From Alkaliphilus sp. B6464 (GTDB lineage Bacteria > Bacillota > Clostridia > Peptostreptococcales > Natronincolaceae): 64,000 bases of DNA. Within the stretch, counting starts at the first letter, position 1, and the number at the start of each line of letters is the position of its first letter. The translations under genes were made by a program, and so were the position numbers. The notes under the pieces are model-generated. The model did no database searches and was not told where the DNA came from. It saw only the letters and a list, made by a program, of their open reading frames with translations. Below are positions 17,262 through 24,295 of the stretch, piece after piece. Location of the stretch: the NCBI RefSeq assembly GCF_018141165.1, contig NZ_CP058558.1, positions 1 to 64,000 of the forward strand, written 5' to 3'.

Positions 17262-17642
17262 TTGGAAATAAAAATTGGTCTAAAGGTATGGTTGAAGCCT
17301 ACTGGAAATATTCGAGGATATAGAATTAAGGAAGGCGAAGTAACTAAGATAGGTAGAAAATATTTTTATATCGGTGATGAAAAATTTGATATCAAGACTC
17401 TTAAAAATGTTAACCAAGATTGTAATTCTGCTTGGATAATATACCCTTCCGAACAAGCAATTCTGGATGAAAAAGAAAAAGCAGAACTGCTAGATAAGTT
17501 TTTTAAATTATTTCATTGGCGTGGTGATGGTAAAAAATTGTCTTTAAATCAATTAAGGGAAATGGCTAGAATGGCAGAATTAGACAAGTTAACGGATGAA
17601 ATATTTGAAATCTTATATAAAGGAATTAAAAGGTCAGTTTAA
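17262..17642 (+). CDS. Hypothetical protein, 126 residues
   Basis: TTG start 5 bases after AAGGAGGAG. The first 60 residues (WLKPTGNIRGYRIKEGEVTKIGRKYFYIG) form an SH3- or KOW-like beta barrel; the second half is helical (KAELLDKFFKLF…LREMARMAELDKL). Possibly a nucleic-acid-binding adaptor; inference only. Confidence 0.55.
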   Translation: MEIKIGLKVWLKPTGNIRGYRIKEGEVTKIGRKYFYIGDEKFDIKTLKNVNQDCNSAWIIYPSEQAILDEKEKAELLDKFFKLFHWRGDGKKLSLNQLREMARMAELDKLTDEIFEILYKGIKRSV

Positions 17643-17703
17643 GACGTACTTTAAAATTATAACGTAGTTTGAAGAAATTGTGTATTTAGAAGGATGAAGT
17701 GGC

Positions 17704-17871
17704 ATTGATATTGATATTGAACCATTTAACACTATGTGGCTTGTAAGTATTCCTATAAGAAAGTCAGAAAATCGTTACAGTTACCTAACTTTGCTCTGTA
17801 AACACCCAACTGATAATCAGGTTAAATATTTATGGGAAACACAAAGAAAGCATTGGAATAGGTGTCAATAG
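17704..17871 (+). CDS. Possible small gene with non-standard start
   Basis: An open frame of 55 codons (…IDIEPFNTMWLVSIPIRKSE…) to TAG 17869. It looks coding, but the only upstream start near a ribosome site (GAAGGATG) would be ATT at 17704; the first ATG is at codon 12. Could also be a gene remnant. Confidence 0.35.
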   Translation: MDIDIEPFNTMWLVSIPIRKSENRYSYLTLLCKHPTDNQVKYLWETQRKHWNRCQ

Positions 17872-17931
17872 AATGTGCGTAATTTAAAATTAATGTGATA
17901 TGAAGATATGACAAATGAAAGGAATAATTAA

Positions 17932-18447
17932 ATGAATACTGATAAGACATTAAATAATAAATTCATAGAAAACAATGACAATCCGATATGGTATTACAAA
18001 GAGTTGAAGTCGGTAGATGTTGATTATGTAATATCCTATTTATTAAAAGAAACTTTTGTAGTTGATATAAATGGAAGTAAACACGAAATAACTTTTGGTA
18101 AAAATAGAAAAGGTGAAATAGGACAATATATTAGATCTGATAATTTAAGAAATTCTGAACTGTGTTCTTTCGAGGTTATTGAAAAAGGATTTAGAGAGGG
18201 TAAATGGTTTGTAGTTACTGATGCCGATACATCAGATGAATTTAGGGTTAACTACGATAAAAGAAAAGTGGAATACGAAAAAGATTTAACTAAGGAAATG
18301 TATAAATCAATATTAAAAAACGCAATAGACCATGCAAAAGATTTAAGTGAAGAACAAAGAAATAAATATATGCAAGAATTAGAAGATAGTTCCTATGAGG
18401 AACTAGAAAATTTAATAAATGTTTTAATGGAAAGTGTAAAGAATTAG
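17932..18447 (+). CDS. Hypothetical protein, 171 residues
   Basis: Central strands VVDINGSKHEITFGKNRKGE and a long C-terminal helix (KDLSEEQRNKYMQELEDSSYEEL). AAAGGA ribosome site. Not recognised. Confidence 0.55.
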   Translation: MNTDKTLNNKFIENNDNPIWYYKELKSVDVDYVISYLLKETFVVDINGSKHEITFGKNRKGEIGQYIRSDNLRNSELCSFEVIEKGFREGKWFVVTDADTSDEFRVNYDKRKVEYEKDLTKEMYKSILKNAIDHAKDLSEEQRNKYMQELEDSSYEELENLINVLMESVKN

Positions 18448-18545
18448 TATAAATTGATATATTAATAAGTCGCAATTCAAGAATTATGACTAGGTATGAT
18501 TGAAATGCTGATTTTAAAATTATAAGTAAGAGAGGACGATTTATA

Positions 18546-18725
18546 ATGAGGAAAGTAAATTATAAAGTTCACATGCTAGACACTTTACATCATTTAAATT
18601 TTAATGTACCACCAGAAGAATATAAAAACATTACGAGATGTGGCATACAGACAAAAGAACATCAAATAAGTAATGATAAGAGGTGCATCACTTGTAAAAA
18701 ATGTTTAAATACAATAAAAGATTAA
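18546..18725 (+). CDS. Small cysteine-containing protein, 59 residues
   Basis: Cys at about 32, then CITCKKC near the end, a possible Zn site. Ribosome site GAGAGGA. Preceded by the linker TCGCAATTCAAG at 18469. Confidence 0.5.
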   Translation: MRKVNYKVHMLDTLHHLNFNVPPEEYKNITRCGIQTKEHQISNDKRCITCKKCLNTIKD

Positions 18726-18798
18726 TGACACATTTCAAATTAAAATGCACTTTGATTATAAGGAGAACCAAACATAACTTTTATTGGAGGTAGTGAAA

Positions 18799-19023
18799 AT
18801 GAATGTTAAAGAGAGAATAAAAAAAGAAATTGAAATACAAAAGAATATTGAAGGTGAAAAATGTCAAGATAAAATATTGTTAGAATTTTTAAATGCAGTA
18901 ACAATGCAATCACAATGGGACTCCTTTGTTAATGTTAAATTTCATCCATATGGTAAATTATCATATGAATGTCATAGGTTTTATTATCCAACAAAAGAAT
19001 TATTAAAATTAATGAAACAATAA
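18799..19023 (+). CDS. Small hypothetical protein, 74 residues
   Basis: MNVKERIKKEIEIQKN helix, then an FVNVKFHPYGKLSYECHRF strand pair. GGAGG at 18786 supports the start at 18799. Confidence 0.5.
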   Translation: MNVKERIKKEIEIQKNIEGEKCQDKILLEFLNAVTMQSQWDSFVNVKFHPYGKLSYECHRFYYPTKELLKLMKQ

Positions 19024-19063
19024 TTAGACACGCAATTCAAGATTTATACGGAGGAGTGAAACT

Positions 19064-19219
19064 ATGAATGAAAAAATAGAACTGCCTAAAGAATGCGGTA
19101 ATTTGATATTAAGTATTTTTAGGAAATATAAGGCAGGAGAACCCTTAACACCAAGTACGAAAGATAGTATAGAAACAGTAGAAATATGGTTAAAGAGGGT
19201 TATGCCAAAAGAAAATTGA
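19064..19219 (+). CDS. Small hypothetical protein, 51 residues
   Basis: MNEKIELPKECGNLILSIFR start; GGAGGAG ribosome site. Preceded by the linker CGCAATTCAAG at 19031. Confidence 0.45.
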   Translation: MNEKIELPKECGNLILSIFRKYKAGEPLTPSTKDSIETVEIWLKRVMPKEN

Positions 19220-19291
19220 TGTACATTACAAGTATATAACGCAATTTGAAGGATGTTACGTAAATAAAAAATAATGAATGAGGTAATATAA

Positions 19292-19606
19292 ATGATTATA
19301 TTTAACGAAGAAGATGTTGTTTATAATATGCCAATACGGTTCTGGGAAGAAAAAGAACCTATAAAATGTATAGTTAAAAAGCGACAAGAGACCTCTGAAA
19401 TTAATGTTAAGGAAAGTTCACAAGACAGTATATATGTATATTCAGAGGAATTCGGACATGGTGTATATGTTAATAGAAAGTCACTATTCTTCAGTAAGGA
19501 AAACTGTAGAAAGGCGATTGAACTGTATTCTAAATTACATGACTTGTACTCTAAAGATGAATCTGACAAAATTGTTGAAAGTGTTTTAAGCAATGGAAGT
19601 TTATAA
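19292..19606 (+). CDS. Hypothetical protein, 104 residues
   Basis: Begins MIIFNEEDVVYNMPIRFW. Beta-rich first half (INVKESSQDSIYVYSEEFGHGVYV), helical tail. Several frames are open here; this one is chosen for its ribosome site (TGAGG) and spacing. Confidence 0.45.
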   Translation: MIIFNEEDVVYNMPIRFWEEKEPIKCIVKKRQETSEINVKESSQDSIYVYSEEFGHGVYVNRKSLFFSKENCRKAIELYSKLHDLYSKDESDKIVESVLSNGSL

Positions 19607-19633
19607 TTCGTGATTATCCGAAGGAGGGCTATT

Positions 19634-19822
19634 ATGCCAAATTACTTTAAGATTAATGAAAATGGGAAAATTAAAGGTGTAGAAATAGCAGGTGTAACTA
19701 TAGAAGGCGAAGGCAGAGAAGGTGTAGGCAATGCAGCAGAACAACGTATTGCAACAATTTTAAATATATCAGTTGAAAATGTGACAGAAATATCAAAGGA
19801 AGAATATGAAATATTAAAATAA
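19634..19822 (+). CDS. Small hypothetical protein, 62 residues
   Basis: Starts MPNYFKINENGKIKGVEI; small beta-alpha protein. AAGGAGG 9 bases upstream fixes the start. Confidence 0.5.
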   Translation: MPNYFKINENGKIKGVEIAGVTIEGEGREGVGNAAEQRIATILNISVENVTEISKEEYEILK

Positions 19823-19858
19823 AATGCATAATATCAAAATAAATAAGGAGAGATTGAG

Positions 19859-20413
19859 ATGGAGAGATGTTTTATAGCAACAAAAGAGAGTGATTTTGTA
19901 AGAGACTATGAAAAATATAGATTGTTAGCATTAGAGCAAAGGAAATTTGTTGATGAATTTCTAAATGAAAAAGGCATTGAAAGCAATAAATTCATTGTTG
20001 GTGGTAATGGTTCTTTTAATGTTCCCTTCAAGGAAAATTGCAAATCAGATATTACTTTAAGTATAAAACCTACTCAAAATGATATTGAAAACTTTGGAAA
20101 AGTACTTAAAAAACCGAATAAGCATCATGGATTATGTGGTTTTAAAAAAGGTTCAAATATTGCAAAGGAGTTTGCACAAAAATGTGTGGATAATCAAATT
20201 GTAGTTAACTTATGGAGACCAAGAATCGGAGATTATTTTGATTCATTAGGATTTAGAGGGTGTAGATGGGAATCTTTCATTTGTAATGATATATTTTATT
20301 TAAAAGTTGAAAGTGATTATTTAAAGAAAGATGACACTCCAATAGGATTCATTGAAATTAAACAAAGTAAATACTATTTAGTAAAAGAAGAATTTGAAAA
20401 GAAGGCAGTATGA
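19859..20413 (+). CDS. Hypothetical protein, 184 residues
   Basis: N-terminal helix FVRDYEKYRLLALEQRKFVDEFLNE, then strands and a GCRWESFICNDIFYLKVES segment. AAGGAGAG ribosome site. Last gene of the small-gene array, closed by a terminator. Family not recognised. Confidence 0.55.
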   Translation: MERCFIATKESDFVRDYEKYRLLALEQRKFVDEFLNEKGIESNKFIVGGNGSFNVPFKENCKSDITLSIKPTQNDIENFGKVLKKPNKHHGLCGFKKGSNIAKEFAQKCVDNQIVVNLWRPRIGDYFDSLGFRGCRWESFICNDIFYLKVESDYLKKDDTPIGFIEIKQSKYYLVKEEFEKKAV

Positions 20414-20446
20414 TAAACTAATATAGTTTTAAGCAAATTACAGATT

Positions 20447-20469
20447 AAGCCCTGCTAAAAGCAGGGCTT
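20447..20469 (+). terminator. Hairpin closing the small-gene array
   Basis: AAGCCCTGC, loop TAAAA, GCAGGGCTT. The next bases are the recurrent promoter element instead of a T run, so termination and initiation signals abut. Confidence 0.65.
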
Positions 20470-20481
20470 ATGTTATGTTAA
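20468..20481 (+). promoter_or_regulatory. TTATGTTATGTTAA element upstream of the USP-like gene
   Basis: One-base variant of the recurrent 14-mer, directly after the preceding hairpin and 86 bases before the next start. Confidence 0.6.
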
Positions 20482-20566
20482 ATAAGTGTTTATAATGCTT
20501 GAAATTGTCACTATTATATCACTAATATATTAGTGCAATTTTAATCATGGCAAAGAGGTGTTTTAA

Positions 20567-20968
20567 ATGAATAAACAAAAAATATTAGTATGTGTTACCA
20601 AACAAGCATCATGTGAAAGACTTATTAAAAAAGGATACGAACTATTAAAGGAGACTGGAGAACTCCATGTCATTCATATAACTAGAAAACTATTAAGACA
20701 ATGCGATGGAGAATCAATAGATCATTTATTTTCTATATCGAAGAAGTATAGTGCAACTATGAATATTGTAGTTTCCGAGAATACGATAGAAGAAATAAAC
20801 AAATTTATTTTAAAGAATAAAATAAATACAGTCGTTTTAGGCGAATCTCTAGCCAGAAAAAACTCTGCTAAAGATATGGCCACAAAAATTATAAAAGGTA
20901 TAGATAAAAACATTGAGTTTGAACTTGTTCCTTGTGAGTACAATATATGGGATAAGGATGTTGTGTAG
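20567..20968 (+). CDS. Universal stress protein-like (USP fold)
   Basis: 133 residues: KILVCVTKQASCERLIKKGYELLKE (strand 1 and helix 1 with the V-T/S and 'SERLI' features also seen in the USP part of KdpD), LHVIHI strand 2, then INTVVLGESLARKN with the G-x-S-type loop. USP proteins bind ATP or other nucleotides and modulate stress responses. The short loop lacks the full G-2x-G-9x-GS ATP motif. Single gene between two hairpins. Confidence 0.6.
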   Translation: MNKQKILVCVTKQASCERLIKKGYELLKETGELHVIHITRKLLRQCDGESIDHLFSISKKYSATMNIVVSENTIEEINKFILKNKINTVVLGESLARKNSAKDMATKIIKGIDKNIEFELVPCEYNIWDKDVV

Positions 20969-20998
20969 ACCTCTTTTAGAGGTTCATTGTGTTTTTTA
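20968..20998 (+). terminator. Terminator of the USP-like gene
   Basis: ACCTCT-TTT-AGAGGT with a T-rich run shortly after. Confidence 0.5.
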
Positions 20999-21077
20999 GA
21001 TGTATATACCAAATTTACTTGAAAAAACAAAGATAAAATAGTTATAAATAATATATTTTTTATAAGGAGGTACTATT

Positions 21078-21500
21078 ATGGACTATTTTTATGCAGACGT
21101 AAAAATTCCTGCAAGGTATTTTAATGGAGAGGTTGAAAAATTACTTAGAAACACTGTAGATGAAATAGAAAAACATAAAGATATTGTTGTGGGTATTATT
21201 TATAAAGGCAGAGTAGTAGACATTGAAAAGGGCTTACAAGAATTAAAAGTTCCTTATAATATGCATTGTGATGTTACAGATACCCCTGCTCTAAATAAGT
21301 ACTACAGACCTGAAAATAATTTTTATAAAAAAGTAGAACTTTATGGGACAGAAGAAAAATCTATGATTCCAGTTAGTGTGCTTCGTGGGATTATTCAAAA
21401 CAATATAAATCATCAAGACGTTATTTGTGCCATTATCACAAAATGTAATGAAGAAGATCCTGAAAAGATAATAAAAAAACTTGAGGAATATAATAAATAA
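21078..21500 (+). CDS. Hypothetical protein, 140 residues
   Basis: Alpha/beta protein with FYADVKIPARYFNGEVEKLLRN near the start and a two-turn C-terminal helix EDPEKIIKKLEEYNK. TAAGGAGG ribosome site. 15 bases before the ATP-grasp-like gene, so co-transcribed. Not recognised. Confidence 0.55.
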   Translation: MDYFYADVKIPARYFNGEVEKLLRNTVDEIEKHKDIVVGIIYKGRVVDIEKGLQELKVPYNMHCDVTDTPALNKYYRPENNFYKKVELYGTEEKSMIPVSVLRGIIQNNINHQDVICAIITKCNEEDPEKIIKKLEEYNK

Positions 21501-21515
21501 ATCGGAGGTAATGAA

Positions 21516-22670
21516 ATGAAAAGAATGACTATTAAGGTGCCAAAAATAGATTTAGAAAAATTAAATAAGGAAAGATATGAGAAAAATTCTAAAAACAAAA
21601 ATAATCTATCTTATTGGTTTAGTATGATTAAAGATTGTGGATTTAAAGTTCCAGAAACTCATATTATTCCAATAAATTTTGAACTATTCAAATGGCTTAC
21701 AAGCGATAATTATTCGGATGAGATGATTGATAGATTTAATGATTTTATTATATCTGAATTAAAGAAAAATAACTTCAATACTGAAAGAACCTTGTTTTTA
21801 AAAACAGGTACTTTTAGTGATAAATTTACTTTTAAAAATTGTAAGTTGACGGATATTAATAGGATAGGATATCAGTTCTTACAGATCTTCTATTCAGGTA
21901 TACTAGTGGGTGCTAACAATACAAATGAATTGGTGGTTAGAGAATTTATAAAATCAGATCCACATATAAAAACAATATATGATGGTATGCCTTTAAATAC
22001 TGAATTTAGAGTATTCTATGATTTTGATAAGGATGAAGTTATGGGTGTTTTCAATTATTGGGATAGGAAAACAATGATTGATTCACTGGGAGAATATGCA
22101 ATTTCAGAGAAGAAAGTTGAAGAATTTAAAAATTTCAGAGATACTATCCCTGTGATTGAAAAGGAGTTTGAGGATTGCAAGGATTTTGTTGTAAAAGAAG
22201 TAGAGGAAAAAATGAAAAATGTAGATTTAAATGGCCAATGGTCTATCGACCTTATGAAAATAGGAAATGATTTTTATTTAATAGATATGGCAATGGCTAA
22301 AGATAGTTATTATTATGATAAAATTATAAAACAAACAGGAAAAATTAATCGCACGAAGGATTTCACTGGTTTAACAGAAAATATTAAAAATCTTATCACA
22401 GAACTTGATATGACTGAAAATGAGTTTTTAAAAATTTTAGATCATCTAACTGTATCTGATATTGATAAGTTAAGTTATGACCATGGTGATATTTTTAGGG
22501 AAAGAGATATAGAGAGTCTGTTTGATTATATGTATTCCGATAGTAGTGAGGAAAATGTAAATAATAATAAAATATATACTGAAGAAGAAATGAGAGCAAT
22601 ATTAGAAAAGTCTGGTTATATAATTCCAATGGATAATGGTGGACTTTACTTTATATATAGAAAAATATAG
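21516..22670 (+). CDS. ATP-grasp-like protein
   Basis: 384 residues. The ATP-grasp layout is visible: FLKTGTFSDKF (nucleotide-binding Lys), NELVVREFIKSD, MPLNTEFRVFYDF, and WSIDLMKIGNDFYLIDMAMA, which would place the metal-binding acidic and polar residues. This resembles the D123-like branch of the fold (VREFI … EFRVF … LID), whose members ligate or chaperone proteins. The last 90 residues form a separate acidic helical tail. Likely an ATP-dependent ligase; substrate unknown. Co-transcribed with the 140-residue gene upstream, and its stop touches the ATG of a broken DUF3841 gene. Confidence 0.6.
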   Translation: MKRMTIKVPKIDLEKLNKERYEKNSKNKNNLSYWFSMIKDCGFKVPETHIIPINFELFKWLTSDNYSDEMIDRFNDFIISELKKNNFNTERTLFLKTGTFSDKFTFKNCKLTDINRIGYQFLQIFYSGILVGANNTNELVVREFIKSDPHIKTIYDGMPLNTEFRVFYDFDKDEVMGVFNYWDRKTMIDSLGEYAISEKKVEEFKNFRDTIPVIEKEFEDCKDFVVKEVEEKMKNVDLNGQWSIDLMKIGNDFYLIDMAMAKDSYYYDKIIKQTGKINRTKDFTGLTENIKNLITELDMTENEFLKILDHLTVSDIDKLSYDHGDIFRERDIESLFDYMYSDSSEENVNNNKIYTEEEMRAILEKSGYIIPMDNGGLYFIYRKI

Positions 22671-23096
22671 ATGTTTGGGATGAACTTAATGGAAGTTGTT
22701 ACTATACAAAGCCAAGAGGTTTTAGATATAATTAATAAACAAGGTTATTACGAAGCATCCAATGATATTTTATCAAAAAAATTATTATATAAAAACTATA
22801 TACTAATGAAGAATATAATGAATGATAAATTTAGAACCAAATTCGATACATTGCCTATTTAGTGCTATTATAGAATAGAGGGCATGATTCCAGAAAGAAA
22901 TCCAGATTGGAGTATGTATTACGGTAAAGGACCAAGTGGGAAAGGACAAGTATTATTTGTATTGGAGATTCCTAATAACGAAATATTGCTTACAAACTAC
23001 TATAGTTGGAGCGACTATTTATTCTTCTTTAATGATGAATATGATGAAGATGCATATAAGTTATCACTTAAAAACTTATACACATTCAATAAATAA
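22671..23096 (+). pseudogene. DUF3841-like gene with one in-frame TAG
   Basis: The frame VVTIQSQEVLDIINKQGYY…LPI, stop at 22860-22862, continues without shift as CYYRIEGMIPERNPDWSMYY…VLFVLEIPNNEILLTNYYSW to TAA 23096. The two halves match the usual order of DUF3841 (an N-terminal TxQ…G.Y block and a C-terminal 'LEIP..E.LLT….W' block), and DUF3841 members typically carry Trp after 'PI', so TGG to TAG is the likely lesion. Two products of 57-63 and 70 residues would be made. Start could be 22671 or 22689. Confidence 0.65.
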
Positions 23097-23163
23097 GTTG
23101 ATACTATACAAGGTACTATTTTCAAAATTAACAAAAACATGATAAAAAATATTCACTATTAAT

Positions 23164-23198
23164 AAATAAAAACCTGCTTATAGCAGGTTTTTATTTAT
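23164..23198. terminator. Bidirectional terminator
   Basis: AAATAAAAACCTGCT paired with its complement AGCAGGTTTTTATTT between convergent genes; overlaps the last codons of the minus-strand gene. Confidence 0.8.
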
Positions 23199-23448
23199 TA
23201 AATTGACAAGGCTTAATATCAAATTTTTTACATAAATCCAAACAGGCAGCATCAGCAATAATTTCAATATTATCTTTATTTCGTTCTATGAATTGATTTA
23301 CTTTATTGATTCCTTCTTCATATTCTGTATTTACTGTATCAAATACAGTTTCTTTACATTTCATACATCTTGCTCTAAATTGTGGTGTATGACTGATAGT
23401 ATTGTTGTAAGCGACAACAAATAATTCCTTGTGTTTACAGTTGTTCAT
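23191..23448 (-). CDS. Small Zn-binding-like protein, 85 residues
   Basis: CKH near the N-terminus, RCMKCKETVF, then CLDLCKKF and a terminal PCQF: a probable zinc-stabilised small protein. AAGGAGG ribosome site. 32 bases downstream of the DUF2225 gene, probably one operon. Function unknown. Confidence 0.55.
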   Translation of the reverse strand: MNNCKHKELFVVAYNNTISHTPQFRARCMKCKETVFDTVNTEYEEGINKVNQFIERNKDNIEIIADAACLDLCKKFDIKPCQFNK

Positions 23449-23480
23449 ATAATAGCCTCCTTTGAATCTTAGTTATTCTT

Positions 23481-24131
23481 TTAAGATATATTTTCTTTAA
23501 TATCAAGCCATCGTTCTTTACCTTTCTTTACAATTGGATCAGAATTACCAAGGGGAAGCAGTTTGCTAAACCATTTCCTCGTCTGCTCAATGTTTCCTAA
23601 TCGCCAATTTAACTCTCCAATCATATAAATCAAATTGGATTCAGTTAGATTATTATCTCCGGTACTATAGGCTTCCTCATACTGTTGAAGTGCTATTTGT
23701 AGATACTTCATTTCTTCTGTGTTTTTCTTATATCTATTGAACCATGCTATTCTCATACAAATACTTGCTTTAACAGAAGGTGGTAAAAGGCATATATTTG
23801 AGGCTACCAACGCTAATTTTCCAAGTCTTAAAGAATCTTCTATAGTTCTCTCGCCTAAAAGATTTTCTGCTCCTGTCATTTTACTAAATATTTCTCGGAG
23901 TCGAGTTTTTTCTGTTGATCTAATTTCTTTAAAATTATCTGTAAACACTGTTCCACATTTAGGACATACAAAAAAGTCATAGAACAAAGGGTTTTCTGTA
24001 CTATAATAAGGACAAAAATCTTCATCTTTTTTTATTACTCTAAGTTTGCTAGTTTTTACTTTTTTAGATTTAAATTTATTATTACATACAATACATTCCT
24101 TCGTAGAATCATATAAAACACTATTATTCAT
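23481..24131 (-). CDS. DUF2225 family protein
   Basis: 216 residues. N-terminal CIVCNNKFKSKKVKTSKLRVIKKDEDFCPYY and FFVCPKCGTVFTD give the two Cys pairs of a rubredoxin-like knuckle; the remainder is a TPR-like helical array (ASICMRIAWFNRYKKN … LIYMIGELNWRLGNIEQTRKWFSKLL). This is the standard DUF2225 architecture of Firmicutes. Role unknown. AGGAGG ribosome site and a recurrent-element variant upstream. Confidence 0.8.
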   Translation of the reverse strand: MNNSVLYDSTKECIVCNNKFKSKKVKTSKLRVIKKDEDFCPYYSTENPLFYDFFVCPKCGTVFTDNFKEIRSTEKTRLREIFSKMTGAENLLGERTIEDSLRLGKLALVASNICLLPPSVKASICMRIAWFNRYKKNTEEMKYLQIALQQYEEAYSTGDNNLTESNLIYMIGELNWRLGNIEQTRKWFSKLLPLGNSDPIVKKGKERWLDIKENIS

Positions 24132-24169
24132 TATTCAAATTCCTCCTATGTAAATTTACAAAGTTTACT

Positions 24170-24183
24170 TTAATATAACATGG
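24170..24183 (-). promoter_or_regulatory. CCATGTTATATTAA element upstream of the DUF2225 gene
   Basis: Minus-strand variant of the recurrent 14-mer, as at recG (TTATATTAA in place of TTATGTTAA), 39 bases before the start. Confidence 0.5.
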
Positions 24184-24295
24184 AAATTTTAAATACTTAT
24201 TTAAGGTTAAATCAATTAAACATTTGAACATAAGGTTGTTCGTCTTGTATGATCTAAAAATGAATTAAGTTTTATGATCACAAGGAGGTATTTTA

